A stretch of DNA of 64,000 nucleotides from Amycolatopsis jejuensis (GTDB lineage: Bacteria > Actinomycetota > Actinomycetes > Mycobacteriales > Pseudonocardiaceae), in contig NZ_JNYZ01000012.1 in NCBI RefSeq assembly GCF_000717335.1, forward strand, positions 372,001-436,000, read 5' to 3'. Numbering within the stretch: position 1 is the first letter of the stretch; each line of letters begins with the position of its first letter. The translations under genes were made by a program, and so were the position numbers. Under the pieces are notes generated by a model that made no database searches, was not told where the DNA came from, and was given only the letters and a program-made list of their open reading frames with translations. Positions 17,464 through 33,497 of this stretch are shown here, piece by piece.

Positions 17464-18638
17464 CCAGCACCCGCTTCGGCCAGTCGCTCACGCGTGGCGT
17501 CACGATCGCGATCGTGCTCGCCCTCGTGGTCGCGGGCGGCTTGTGGTGGACCCTCAAGGATGCCAACCGCAACCACCTCACCGCGTACTTCTCCGGCGCC
17601 GTCGGCCTGTACGAGGGCAACAGCGTGCGCATGCTCGGCGTGGACATGGGCCGGGTCACCAAGGTCCAGCCGATGGGCAACCAGGTACGGGTGGACGTCG
17701 AGTACGACCGCTCGGTGGCGGTGCCCGCCGACGCGAAGGCGCTGATCGTCGCGCCCTCGCTGGTGAGTGACCGGTACATCCAGCTCGCCCCGGCGTACAC
17801 CGGCGGCCCGCAGATCGCCGACGGCGCGACCATCCCGCTCGACCGCACCGAGGTCCCGCTCGAGGTGGACCAGCTCGCCGCCAGCCTCGCCCGGGTCAGC
17901 GAGACGCTGGGTCCCAATGGTGCCAACAAGAACGGCTCGCTGTCGGACCTGCTGAACACCGCGGCCAAGAACCTCGACGGCAACGGCAAGGCCCTGCACG
18001 ACACGATCACGAAGCTCGGGCAGGCGTCCGGCACGCTGGCCGGGAACAAGGACGACCTCTTCCAGACCGTGCAGAACCTCGGCCGGTTCTCCCAGACGCT
18101 CGCGAACAGCGACGGGCAGGTGCGCCAGTTCGAGACCCAGCTCGCCCAGGTGAGCGGATTCCTGGCGGGGGAGAAGGACAATCTCGCCGCGACCGTGCAG
18201 CAGCTGGGTACCACGCTGCAGACGGTGCAGGGCTTCATCGAGCGCAACCGCGGCCGGTTGAAGTCCAATGTGGACAAACTGGCGAGCGTCACCAAGGTGC
18301 TGGTGGACCAGCGCAGCTCGCTCGCCGAGATCCTCGACGTCGCGCCGGTCGCGCTGTCCAACATCGTCGGTGTCTACAACGGGTCGTCCGGCACGCTCGA
18401 CGCGCGGCCGAACCTCAACGAGCTCACCCAGCCGCCGCTGGTCATGGTCTGCAGCCTGCTCAAGCAGACCAGCGCGACCAAGCAGTTGCTCGGCAACGCG
18501 TGCGACGGCATTGCCGGGGTGGTCGACGGGCTGGTGCCGTTGCCGTCCACCGCGCAGGTGCTGCAGGCAATGCAGGCGGGCAAGCTGCCGCCGCTGCCGC
18601 TCCCCTTGCAGGGCCAGGTCTACGGGACGGGGAGCTGA
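17460..18638 (+). CDS. mceD: Mce family protein, MceD position
   Basis: The 392-residue product has an N-terminal helix (about residues 13-30), the MCE domain with GNSVRMLGVDMGRVTKV, and a long helical domain. ATG 17460 overlaps the mceC stop by four bases (ATGA). A C-terminal cluster with paired cysteines (CSLL, NACDG) probably forms a disulfide in the periplasm. Confidence 0.92.
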   Translation: MTSTRFGQSLTRGVTIAIVLALVVAGGLWWTLKDANRNHLTAYFSGAVGLYEGNSVRMLGVDMGRVTKVQPMGNQVRVDVEYDRSVAVPADAKALIVAPSLVSDRYIQLAPAYTGGPQIADGATIPLDRTEVPLEVDQLAASLARVSETLGPNGANKNGSLSDLLNTAAKNLDGNGKALHDTITKLGQASGTLAGNKDDLFQTVQNLGRFSQTLANSDGQVRQFETQLAQVSGFLAGEKDNLAATVQQLGTTLQTVQGFIERNRGRLKSNVDKLASVTKVLVDQRSSLAEILDVAPVALSNIVGVYNGSSGTLDARPNLNELTQPPLVMVCSLLKQTSATKQLLGNACDGIAGVVDGLVPLPSTAQVLQAMQAGKLPPLPLPLQGQVYGTGS

Positions 18639-18639
18639 C

Positions 18640-19869
18640 GTGAAGCGACTGACGAAGCTCGCCGCCGCCGGTGCGGTCACCACGGTGTCCGCGCTGGTGC
18701 TGAGCGGCTGCGGGTTCAGCGGCATCTACGACGTGCCGCTGCCCGGTGGCGCCGACCTCGGCGATCACCCGTACACGCTGAAGATCCAGTTCAAGGACGT
18801 GCTGGACCTGGTGCCGCAGTCGGGAGTGAAGGTCAACGAGGTGCCGGTGGGCCAGGTCAAGGAGATCGGCCTGACGCCGGACGGCTGGCACGCCGAGGTG
18901 ACCGTGGAGGTCAACGGCGACGTCAAGCTGCCTGCCAACGCGATGGCCAACGTGAAGCAGTCGAGCCTGCTCGGCGAGAAGTACGTGGAGCTGGCGTCAC
19001 CCGGGCCCGCCGAGGCCACCGGGCAGCTCGCGAGCGGGGCGACCATCCCGCTTGCGCGCACCGGCCGTGACGTCGAGGTGGAGGAAGTGCTCGGCGCGCT
19101 GTCGCTGCTGCTCAACGGCGGCGGCGTGGACCAGCTGAACACCATCACCAAGGAGCTCAACAACGCGACGGCCGGGCGCGAACCGGACCTCAAGGCGTTG
19201 CTGGACAACGCGAACCAGCTGGTGACGAACCTCGACCGGCAGTCGGCGAACATCACCCGCGCACTCGACGGGCTCAACCGGCTGTCGATGACGCTCAAGG
19301 ATCAGAAGGACAAGCTGGTCGGCGCGGTCGACAATCTCGGGCCCGGGCTCGGGGTGCTGGAGCAGCAGCGCGGCCAGCTGATGACGATGCTGAACGCGCT
19401 CAACAACCTGTCCGGCGTCGCCACCGACACGGTGAACCGGAGCAAGGCGGACCTGGTGGCCGACCTCAAGGCGCTCACGCCGACGCTGCAGAAGCTCGGC
19501 GAGGCGGGCAGCGACCTGCCGAAGGCGCTGGAGATCCTGCTGACGTACCCCTTCACCGACCAGGCCTACAACGACGTCAAGGGCGACTACTTCAACCTCT
19601 TCGCCAAGATCGACCTGAACCTCAAGGACGTCATCGACAACCTCGGCCGCAGCAGGCAGAACCCGTTGAACGGCCTCGTGCCGGTGCCCGGTCTCACCGG
19701 CGGGGTCGAGGGCACGCAACCCAACCAGCCGCCGCCGCTGCCGATTCCCGGGCTGGGCGGGGCGCCTGCCCAGCAGGCGCCGAGCTCGACCGGCGGCCAG
19801 GGCGGCGGGCAGCCGTCGCAGAGCGGGTTGTCCGGCCTGTTCGGGGTGCTTTCCGGAGGTGCGGGCTGA
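18640..19869 (+). CDS. mceE: Mce family lipoprotein, MceE position
   Basis: The 409-residue protein has a lipoprotein signal peptide with lipobox LSGC and acylated Cys24, the hallmark of the E position (LprK-like in mycobacteria). The MCE domain follows (VKVNEVPVGQVKEIG), then helices and a Pro/Gly/Gln-rich tail. GTG 18640 is chosen because it gives this signal peptide directly after the mceD stop. Confidence 0.93.
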   Translation: MKRLTKLAAAGAVTTVSALVLSGCGFSGIYDVPLPGGADLGDHPYTLKIQFKDVLDLVPQSGVKVNEVPVGQVKEIGLTPDGWHAEVTVEVNGDVKLPANAMANVKQSSLLGEKYVELASPGPAEATGQLASGATIPLARTGRDVEVEEVLGALSLLLNGGGVDQLNTITKELNNATAGREPDLKALLDNANQLVTNLDRQSANITRALDGLNRLSMTLKDQKDKLVGAVDNLGPGLGVLEQQRGQLMTMLNALNNLSGVATDTVNRSKADLVADLKALTPTLQKLGEAGSDLPKALEILLTYPFTDQAYNDVKGDYFNLFAKIDLNLKDVIDNLGRSRQNPLNGLVPVPGLTGGVEGTQPNQPPPLPIPGLGGAPAQQAPSSTGGQGGGQPSQSGLSGLFGVLSGGAG

Positions 19870-21131
19870 TGTTGCTGCGCAGGACGAAAATCCAGCTGAT
19901 CGTGTTCGCCTTGATCTCGGTGCTGGCCATCGGGTACGCGCTCGTGCGGTTCGCCGGGCTCGGCACGGTGTTCGGCACCAGCGGGTACACGGTGAAGCTG
20001 CAGCTCAACGAGTCGGGCGGGATCTTCACCAACGCCGAGGTCACGTACCGGGGCTTCAACATCGGCCGGGTCGGGCAGCTGCGGCTCACCCACACCGGGC
20101 TCGAGGCGGACCTGAACATCGACCCGAAGGCGCCGCAGGTGCCCGCGAACCTGGACGCGGTGGTCGCGAACCGGTCCGCGGTGGGCGAGCAGTACGTGGA
20201 CCTGCGGCCGAAGAACGACCAGGGTCCGTACCTGCGGGCCGGTTCGGTGATCCCGGCCGCGAAGACGACCACCCCGGTCACCACCGACCGGCTGCTGGCC
20301 GACCTCGATTCGCTGGCCGCGTCGGTGCCGACCGACTCGCTGCGCAAGGTCGTCGACGAGTCCTACGACGCCTTCCGCGGCACCGGCGGCGACCTGCAGA
20401 AACTGCTCGACACCGCACGCAGTTTCACCGGCACCGCCCAGCAGTACCTGCCGCAGACCGTGCAGCTGCTGCAGGCCGGCGGCAAGGTACTGGACACGCA
20501 GAACGACCAGGCGTCGAACTTCGCGTCGTTCTCGAAGAGCCTCAACCAGCTCACCGGAACGCTGAAGAACTCCGACGGCGACCTGCGCAAGCTGATCGGC
20601 ATCACCCCGCAGGTGGCCGACCAGATCACCCAGGTCGTCAACGAAACCGGGCCCGGCCTCGGCGCACTGACGGCGAACCTGCTGACCACCGCCAACCTCA
20701 CCGTGACCCGGCTGGACGGCCTCGAACAGGGCCTGGTGACGTACCCGGCGCTGGCCGCCGCGGCGCCGTCGGTGGCACCCGGCGACGGGACCGCGCACCT
20801 GGGGCTGGTGCTGAACCTGTTCAACCCGCCGTCGTGCACCAAGGGCTACCTGCCGTACAGCCAGTACCGGCCGGGGTCCGACACGTCGGTGCGCCCGGAG
20901 AACGACAAGGTGTACTGCGCGGAGCCGAAGGGCAGCCCGATCAACGTCCGCGGTTCGCAGAACGCGCCGTTCAACGGGGTGCCGGTGCAGCCGTCGCAGC
21001 AGGACGTGGCGGCCAACCGGGACCGCCCGGCACAGCAGCTGCAGGAGCAGCGCGACGCCCAGGTACCGGGTGTCGTCGGCAGCCCCGGAGTGTCGCTGAA
21101 CAGCCTCGGCGCCCTGCTCGGGGTCGGCTGA
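19869..21131 (+). CDS. mceF: Mce family protein, MceF position
   Basis: The 420-residue protein has an N-terminal transmembrane helix (about residues 9-27) and the MCE domain with AEVTYRGFNIGRVGQL, then helices and a Gln-rich C-terminus. Its ATG shares one base with the mceE stop. It closes the six-gene MceA-F set. Confidence 0.92.
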   Translation: MLLRRTKIQLIVFALISVLAIGYALVRFAGLGTVFGTSGYTVKLQLNESGGIFTNAEVTYRGFNIGRVGQLRLTHTGLEADLNIDPKAPQVPANLDAVVANRSAVGEQYVDLRPKNDQGPYLRAGSVIPAAKTTTPVTTDRLLADLDSLAASVPTDSLRKVVDESYDAFRGTGGDLQKLLDTARSFTGTAQQYLPQTVQLLQAGGKVLDTQNDQASNFASFSKSLNQLTGTLKNSDGDLRKLIGITPQVADQITQVVNETGPGLGALTANLLTTANLTVTRLDGLEQGLVTYPALAAAAPSVAPGDGTAHLGLVLNLFNPPSCTKGYLPYSQYRPGSDTSVRPENDKVYCAEPKGSPINVRGSQNAPFNGVPVQPSQQDVAANRDRPAQQLQEQRDAQVPGVVGSPGVSLNSLGALLGVG

Positions 21132-21167
21132 CCGGGATTTGATGACCGTTACCTACTCTGGAGTGTC

Positions 21168-21743
21168 ATGAGTTCGAAGCCCCAGGTCACCGAGGACGAG
21201 GTGGCTGCCCGTACCGGGTGGAAGCTGCCCGGGTCGCCGCGCGCCTGGCTGTTCGGGTCCGGGGCGTTCGCGCTGGCCGCCTTCCTGGTCGCGGTGGTGT
21301 TCGGGGCCCTGTGGCTGGCGGCGGTGCTGAACAGCGACCGTGGCCTCGCCGCATCCCGCGACGACGTGATCAAGGACGGCACCTCCGCAGTGCTGGCCTA
21401 CACGCAGGTCGACTACGAGAAGCTGGACGACTACTTCAAGCAGCAGAAGGACGTCTCCACCGAAGAAATGGCCAAGCAGATCGACCAGGCCATGCCGAAC
21501 TACTCGAAGGCGTTGAAGGACCAGAAGGTCAAGGTCACCACGACGATCCAGGACATCGCCGTCGAGGAGCTCAACGACCACGACGGCAAGGCGAGCTTCC
21601 TCGCCGCGATCACCACGGACACGTCGGCAGGCGGCAAGAACGGCACGAAGGCGCTGCGGCTGGAGGTCCAGATGACCCGGGTCGGCAGTGACTGGAAGCT
21701 GTCCGGGATCGACCAGGTGCCGCTCGTCGCCGCCGGTCAGTAG
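21168..21743 (+). CDS. Mce-associated membrane protein 1
   Basis: The 191-residue protein has one transmembrane helix (about residues 30-55) and a periplasmic domain of the Mas/TetR-free 'Mce-associated' type: RDDVIKDGTSAVLAYTQVDYEKLDDYF, then a beta-rich region ending DWKLSGIDQVPLV. Such proteins follow mce operons and are thought to stabilise the complex; their detailed role is not known. It lies 36 nt after mceF. Confidence 0.82.
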   Translation: MSSKPQVTEDEVAARTGWKLPGSPRAWLFGSGAFALAAFLVAVVFGALWLAAVLNSDRGLAASRDDVIKDGTSAVLAYTQVDYEKLDDYFKQQKDVSTEEMAKQIDQAMPNYSKALKDQKVKVTTTIQDIAVEELNDHDGKASFLAAITTDTSAGGKNGTKALRLEVQMTRVGSDWKLSGIDQVPLVAAGQ

Positions 21744-21790
21744 CTGCTGTACCCAGCTTTACGTGCGTTACCGCAGATCGGAGTTCCGCA

Positions 21791-22867
21791 GTGCCCCCCT
21801 CCCGTCGCCAGCCCCCGCGCAGCACCACTCCACCGGCCCGCCGGCCGAAGGTCGCCGGGTTGCGCAAGCCGTCGGATGCGGCACCGGCGTCCCCCAAGCC
21901 ACGGCCGCGGCCGCTGCCGGACGCGGATCCGGTCGAGGTGACCCAGGAGCTGCGCATCCCCCGGGGTGGGCTGGTGCGCCCTGCCGCTGAGGAGGCTCCT
22001 GCTTCTTCCTCGGACTCGGCCTCGGACGCGGCGGTCGACTCGGCCGCGGTTTCCGCTGAGGACTCGGAGGCGGCTTCGGAGACGGCTTCGGCGGAGGTCG
22101 TCGCGGGTGTCACCACCGAGCCGGTTGATGCCCCGGAACCTGCGGAAGTCCCGGATCCGGTCGAAGCTTCCCCTGTCCCGTCCCGCCCGAGCCCTCGCCG
22201 CAAGCAGCGAGACACCGGCGCCGCGAAGCCGGTGGACGTGACGGAGGCGGAGTCGAGGACGAGGTCGGCCGCCGGTTTCCCGGCCGTCCCGGCCCAGCGT
22301 TCGGCGGAAAGCCGCACCGTCGTGTTCACGGCGGTGCTGCTGGTGGTCGGAGTGGCGCTGGTGGCGCTGGCGGTGATCTTCGCGGTCTTCCGCCAGTCGG
22401 TGGCGGACTCCACGGACAACCGCGCGCTGCTGGACGTGGCGAAGACCGCGCAGGTCAAGGACCAGGTCTCGAAGGCAACCGAGGCGCTGTTCTCCTACGA
22501 CTTCAACAACATCAAGAAGACCGAGGACGCGGCGTCGTCGCTGCTCGCGAGCGACGACGTGAAGGCCAAGTACAACGCGCTGATGGGCGAGGTCAAGAGG
22601 CTGGCGCCGCAGCAGAAGATGGTGGTGACCTGCAAGGTCACGCGCAGCGCCGTCATCCATCTCGACGGCGACCTCGCGCGGGTCATGGTGTTCGTCGACC
22701 AGACCTCGACCCGCGCGGACACCAAGCAGACCGCCGCCGGCACCGCCCAGCTCCACGTGGACGCCCAGCTCCAGGGCGACAAGTGGAAGATCACCGACCT
22801 GGACACGTACAAGGCCGCCCCTGCGCCCGGTGCTCCTCCGCCTTCGTCGGCACCCCCGTCGAAGTAG
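21791..22867 (+). CDS. Mce-associated membrane protein 2 with long disordered N-terminus
   Basis: The 358-residue protein has a low-complexity Pro/Ala/Ser/Glu-rich cytoplasmic region (about residues 1-175), one transmembrane helix (about 180-205) and a periplasmic domain like that of the preceding gene (VSKATEALFSYDFNNIKKTEDAA, then DKWKITDLDTY). The GTG start at 21791 gives the basic RRQ-rich opening; a start further in cannot be excluded. The last gene of the mce operon, it converges on the chorismate mutase gene 12 nt downstream. Confidence 0.8.
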   Translation: MPPSRRQPPRSTTPPARRPKVAGLRKPSDAAPASPKPRPRPLPDADPVEVTQELRIPRGGLVRPAAEEAPASSSDSASDAAVDSAAVSAEDSEAASETASAEVVAGVTTEPVDAPEPAEVPDPVEASPVPSRPSPRRKQRDTGAAKPVDVTEAESRTRSAAGFPAVPAQRSAESRTVVFTAVLLVVGVALVALAVIFAVFRQSVADSTDNRALLDVAKTAQVKDQVSKATEALFSYDFNNIKKTEDAASSLLASDDVKAKYNALMGEVKRLAPQQKMVVTCKVTRSAVIHLDGDLARVMVFVDQTSTRADTKQTAAGTAQLHVDAQLQGDKWKITDLDTYKAAPAPGAPPPSSAPPSK

Positions 22868-22879
22868 GCGGCCTGCGGG

Positions 22880-23386
22880 TCAGGTGACCGAACGCAGCGC
22901 AGTCCGCAGAGCAACCCGGCGCAGGTTGTCCAGCCGATCGAGCACCGAGGGCGCCACGGTGTGCGGACCACGGTCGGCGAGGAGCTGATCGAGCAGGCGT
23001 CCGGTGAGGACGTCCAGCTCCGCGCGGATGACGTCGAGGTCAGGGCTCGCGCCAGGGGCCTCGCCGGGATGCGCAGTCCAGCGGGCGATCAACCCGCGCT
23101 GGACGATCTTGCTCGCGCTGATCTGGTCCCGAAAGAACGCCGCCGCCCGCACCGGGTCGACGCCGAGCGCCCGCGCCCGCTCCCGGACGGACGTGAGCTC
23201 CTGCTGCTCCCGATCCGGATCGTCGACAGCCTTGCCGGACCCGAACTTCGCCGCCGCCACCCGAGCACTGACCTCGAGCCGCGCCACGACGAGATCCGCA
23301 AGCGGCCCACCGGCCACCGGCCCCACCGCCCGCCCCGCGACGGCCCCCAGGAGCACCGCACTGAGCAGGGCAAACCGCACCGCCAC
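22880..23386 (-). CDS. secreted chorismate mutase (AroQ-gamma, MtCM-like)
   Basis: The 168-residue product has an N-terminal signal peptide (about residues 1-26) followed by an all-helical domain matching the exported chorismate mutase of M. tuberculosis. Expected active-site residues are in place: Arg36 (ARLEVS), Lys47 (VAAAKF), Asp56 and Arg59 (VDDPDREQQ), then FRDQI. The enzyme would turn chorismate into prephenate outside the cytoplasm; why is not known in this family. GTG 23386 is chosen because AGGAAGG precedes it; the longer frame would add six residues. It converges on the mce operon. Confidence 0.82.
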   Translation of the reverse strand: MAVRFALLSAVLLGAVAGRAVGPVAGGPLADLVVARLEVSARVAAAKFGSGKAVDDPDREQQELTSVRERARALGVDPVRAAAFFRDQISASKIVQRGLIARWTAHPGEAPGASPDLDVIRAELDVLTGRLLDQLLADRGPHTVAPSVLDRLDNLRRVALRTALRSVT

Positions 23387-23681
23387 GACCCTTCCTGCCG
23401 ACACCCGACCCTTCCCCTGATGATACCGGCGAGGGGTGACAGAAAACCCGGTTCAGGCGAAGCGAGACGAGAATTCACCGCCCGGGCGGACCTTGCGGGG
23501 CCGCGAACCGGCGAGATGGCTGACCCAGCGGGTGCCGTGGCCGAGTGGCAAGAGGGGCCGACGTGGCGGGGATAGCTGCTTCGACGGTCAGGTGACAGGC
23601 CTGGTGGCTGGCTCGGCGGTGAGACGGCTGGACCGCCAGCTTACCGCCCGACGTGCCCGATGGAGCAGAGCAGGAACGCGG

Positions 23682-24038
23682 TCAAGCACGACCCCCGGCG
23701 AGACGGCCGCCCCGCAGGGGCTTCTGCGAGGCAGCTGCCCTGCAGAACCCCACCCCCCGCCGGGGAGCTGCGCCCGACACCCGCTCACGTCTCCCGGACC
23801 CGTCCGAAACCCGCTGCCGTTCCCCCAAGCCCCACTCCCCGGTCGGTCCTGCCCCGCAGGAGTCCGCCGCCCATCCGAAGCACAGCGCCAGCCCGGTCGT
23901 CCGCCTCTTCGAATCCGCTCCGAACCCGCCGCCAAACCCACCCCCCACGACCGTGACGCACGCCACTCCCGTCACCACCAGCCCCGTCCCCACCAGGCCC
24001 TCCGCCAGCTGGTACCCGGCGGTAACCGGGATGATCAT
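23682..24038 (-). CDS. possible small membrane protein (uncertain)
   Basis: The frame from ATG 24038 encodes 118 residues opening MIIPVTAGYQLAEGL with a hydrophobic Gly/Val-rich segment that could span the membrane (about residues 11-38), then an Arg/Gly-rich tail. Third codon positions are mostly G or C. A GGAGGG site lies rather far (11 nt) ahead of the ATG. No family is recognised, and the tail is compositionally poor, so it may be noise. Confidence 0.3.
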   Translation of the reverse strand: MIIPVTAGYQLAEGLVGTGLVVTGVACVTVVGGGFGGGFGADSKRRTTGLALCFGWAADSCGAGPTGEWGLGERQRVSDGSGRRERVSGAAPRRGVGFCRAAASQKPLRGGRLAGGRA

Positions 24039-24263
24039 CCCGGCCGTCACCCTCCGCTGACCTGCCCCGACGATGCGCCAACCGGCGGGACCCCCGTGTG
24101 GCATCTTGACTCTCGCGCGTCCTGGGTTCACGCTTACTGCCAACGGTGACGGCCGGGGAACGCGGACCTTGCGGGAGGGACGCGAAACCGGGGGATCCGG
24201 GAGGCTGTGGAAGAACTGCCGGAAGCGGCGCGATACAGGCTGGGCCCCGTCGGGAGCGCCCCC

Positions 24264-24292
24264 TGGACAGACTGCGTCGTTCGGGCTAGACT
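24264..24292 (+). promoter_or_regulatory. rpoB promoter P1
   Basis: TGGACA (24264-24269), a 17-bp spacer and TAGACT (24287-24292) match the actinobacterial housekeeping sigma consensus very well. The rpoB start is about 130 nt downstream. Confidence 0.75.
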
Positions 24293-24312
24293 GCCTCTTT
24301 GCGCTGCCCTCT

Positions 24313-24342
24313 TTCAGGCTGCCCGGAGCCGGTAGTTAGGAT
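24313..24342 (+). promoter_or_regulatory. possible second rpoB promoter
   Basis: TAGGAT (24337-24342) is a good -10; TTCAGG (24313-24318) with an 18-bp spacer is a weak -35. Two rpoB promoters are known in other actinobacteria. Confidence 0.4.
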
Positions 24343-24427
24343 AGTGGGCACACGGCACCCCTGACAGTCCGCGACAGCTGTTGCCATCGCGGCTGCTCAC
24401 CGCTCATTGTCCCCGGAAGGACGCATC

Positions 24428-27931
<3,504 letters not shown>

Positions 27932-27939
27932 CCCGCGAT

Positions 27940-27972
27940 GAGGCGGGGCTCCCCTCCCGCGAGCCCCGCCTC
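27940..27972 (+). other. strong hairpin between rpoB and rpoC
   Basis: GAGGCGGGGCTC (27940-27951) pairs perfectly with 27961-27972 around nine bases. There is no T tract and rpoC must be transcribed through it, so an RNA-processing or pausing role is more likely than full termination. Confidence 0.65.
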
Positions 27973-28016
27973 ACCGCCACCCCCTCTAGCCGAAACAACC
28001 CCAAGGGGAACAAGAC

Positions 28017-31928
<3,912 letters not shown>

Positions 31929-31935
31929 GCGTAAG

Positions 31936-31973
31936 CAAAAACGCCCCCTGCCTTTCCGGCGGGGGGCGTTTTG
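31936..31973 (+). terminator. terminator after rpoC
   Basis: AAAACGCCCCC pairs with GGGGGCGTTTT around a short stem-loop, giving an A-rich/T-rich flank on both sides. It lies 8 nt after the rpoC stop and can also end the reverse-strand operon that stops at 31983. Confidence 0.9.
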
Positions 31974-31982
31974 CGTTGGTGG

Positions 31983-33488
31983 CTAAGCGGTGGCGAGGGT
32001 CTTGCGCATCTTGCGGACCCGCCGGGGTGGGCGGGGCAGGTAGGTTCGCTTCGCGAGGTACAGGCCCACCAGCGGCCAGATCAGGCCGATCAGCAAGTCG
32101 AGGGCGGCGTAGGACCGGATGCCGCTCTGGTAACCCGGGTGCCCCCACAGCGGGCCGACCGCCAGCTCGACCACGTCCCCTCGGCTGGGCAGGTCCCCGA
32201 GCCAATCCGCGGAGATCTCCCGGGTGCCGCCGTCCTCTTCATAGGTTCCCCGGATGCTCGCCCGGTCCACCGAACAGGAGAACCCGCCGGTGGTGTTGAT
32301 GCAGTGCCGGGTACCGCCTGCGCCGATCCCGGTGACTTTCACCTGAACCTGCGGCGCCAACCCGGTGAGGGCGGCTGCCGAGTTGCCCACCGCCCCGAAC
32401 CCCAGCGCGATCAGGCCGAGCGCGATCAGCGACCGCATGGTCAGCGAAATCGACGTCACCGGCTGCCGGTCCGCGGCTTCCCGGCGGCGGTTCACCGGGG
32501 TCCGGATGAAGCCGCCGCGCTTGCCGAACCAGGCGTCGTAGCTCGGGTCGGACCGGGTGGTCAGGTCGTGGAAATCCCGGTCCCCGCCCCAGACTTCCCA
32601 CACCGGCGCCGGAACCGCGGCGGCCAGCATGGCGAGGCGGCGGGAGTTGCCGAACATCCGGTCCTCGGTCAGGCCGCCGGTGTCCGTGGTCCAGATCGCC
32701 GTGCCGTGGAAGGCGACCTCGTGCACGCGGAACCACAGGTCGTTCATGATCATCTCGCGGCAGGCGCCGGTGAGCACGGCCGCGGCGAACTCCGGGTCGG
32801 ACGTCATGACGGTGAACCGGCGGTCGAAATCCGGGTCGATCTCGACGCTGTCGACCGCGGTGTCCGGGCGCAGCCAGCCGAAGTGGTTACGGGTGATCCG
32901 CGCGTCCTCGAACGGGGTGAAGAACTCCGGTTCGAACGCGCCCTGCTTCGGCGAAATCCACAGCGCGGGGACTGCCGGGATCCGCAGTTCGACCACCGCG
33001 TTGACCGAGTCGATCTCCTCGGCGACCTTCGCGACCCCGGCGAACGATTCGCCTTCGCGCGGCGGATTGGACGAGTATTCGATGCCCAGGAGCCAGTGGC
33101 CCTGGTGCGTGAACTCGACGGTCGTGCGCCGCGGTCCGGGATCGGGATGGTCCAGCGGCACCGCGCGACCCCGGTGCGGCAGGAAGCCGAACGTCGGCTC
33201 ACTGCCCGCGCCGAGACGGTTGACCCAGCTTCGCTGATGCCACCCACGCCACGCGATCAGCGCGGTGATTACGAGCGGGAACGCGATCCAGACCAGCTGC
33301 GGGAGGTCGCTTCCGGTGCCGGCGGCGAGCCAGTACAGCGTGGTCTCGGAGACCGCGATTCCGCACAGCGCATAGCAAACTGCCGAAACGGTCGGGTTTC
33401 TGCGTTCGGCCCACCCGGCAAGCCAGAGCAGGGCGAAGCTGAGCAGATACCCGCCGACGATGAACCAGGGGCCGAGCAGGTCGTCCAT
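31983..33488 (-). CDS. multi-pass membrane protein of unknown function, last gene of a type VII substrate operon
   Basis: I do not recognise a named family. The 501-residue protein has about three N-terminal transmembrane helices (residues 5-85), a large soluble middle (about 90-345) and two more helices (about 350-375 and 456-475) flanking an outer loop with two cysteines (HCINTTGGFSC). The middle has a conserved-looking FTVMTSDPEFAAAVLTG segment. It starts 9 nt after the preceding gene and must be co-transcribed with it, so a partner, chaperone-like or protective role for the secreted protein is possible but unproven. Confidence 0.7.
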   Translation of the reverse strand: MDDLLGPWFIVGGYLLSFALLWLAGWAERRNPTVSAVCYALCGIAVSETTLYWLAAGTGSDLPQLVWIAFPLVITALIAWRGWHQRSWVNRLGAGSEPTFGFLPHRGRAVPLDHPDPGPRRTTVEFTHQGHWLLGIEYSSNPPREGESFAGVAKVAEEIDSVNAVVELRIPAVPALWISPKQGAFEPEFFTPFEDARITRNHFGWLRPDTAVDSVEIDPDFDRRFTVMTSDPEFAAAVLTGACREMIMNDLWFRVHEVAFHGTAIWTTDTGGLTEDRMFGNSRRLAMLAAAVPAPVWEVWGGDRDFHDLTTRSDPSYDAWFGKRGGFIRTPVNRRREAADRQPVTSISLTMRSLIALGLIALGFGAVGNSAAALTGLAPQVQVKVTGIGAGGTRHCINTTGGFSCSVDRASIRGTYEEDGGTREISADWLGDLPSRGDVVELAVGPLWGHPGYQSGIRSYAALDLLIGLIWPLVGLYLAKRTYLPRPPRRVRKMRKTLATA

Positions 33489-33497
33489 CCGGCGACC

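Larger units (their letters stand above)
23387..24427. other. 1-kb region without a convincing gene upstream of rpoB
   Basis: Several open frames cross this region on both strands but none has family support. GCGGACCTTGCGGG occurs at 23486-23499 and again at 24162-24175, each followed by CGCGAA(A)CCGG, so the middle of the region is bounded by direct repeats. The right end holds the rpoB promoter and leader. Confidence 0.5.

Noticed and set aside
23530..23600. tRNA-like sequence with a GGCCGAGTGG D-arm
   Set aside because: No T arm with a TTCGA-type loop and no closing acceptor stem could be found, so it is not a working tRNA.
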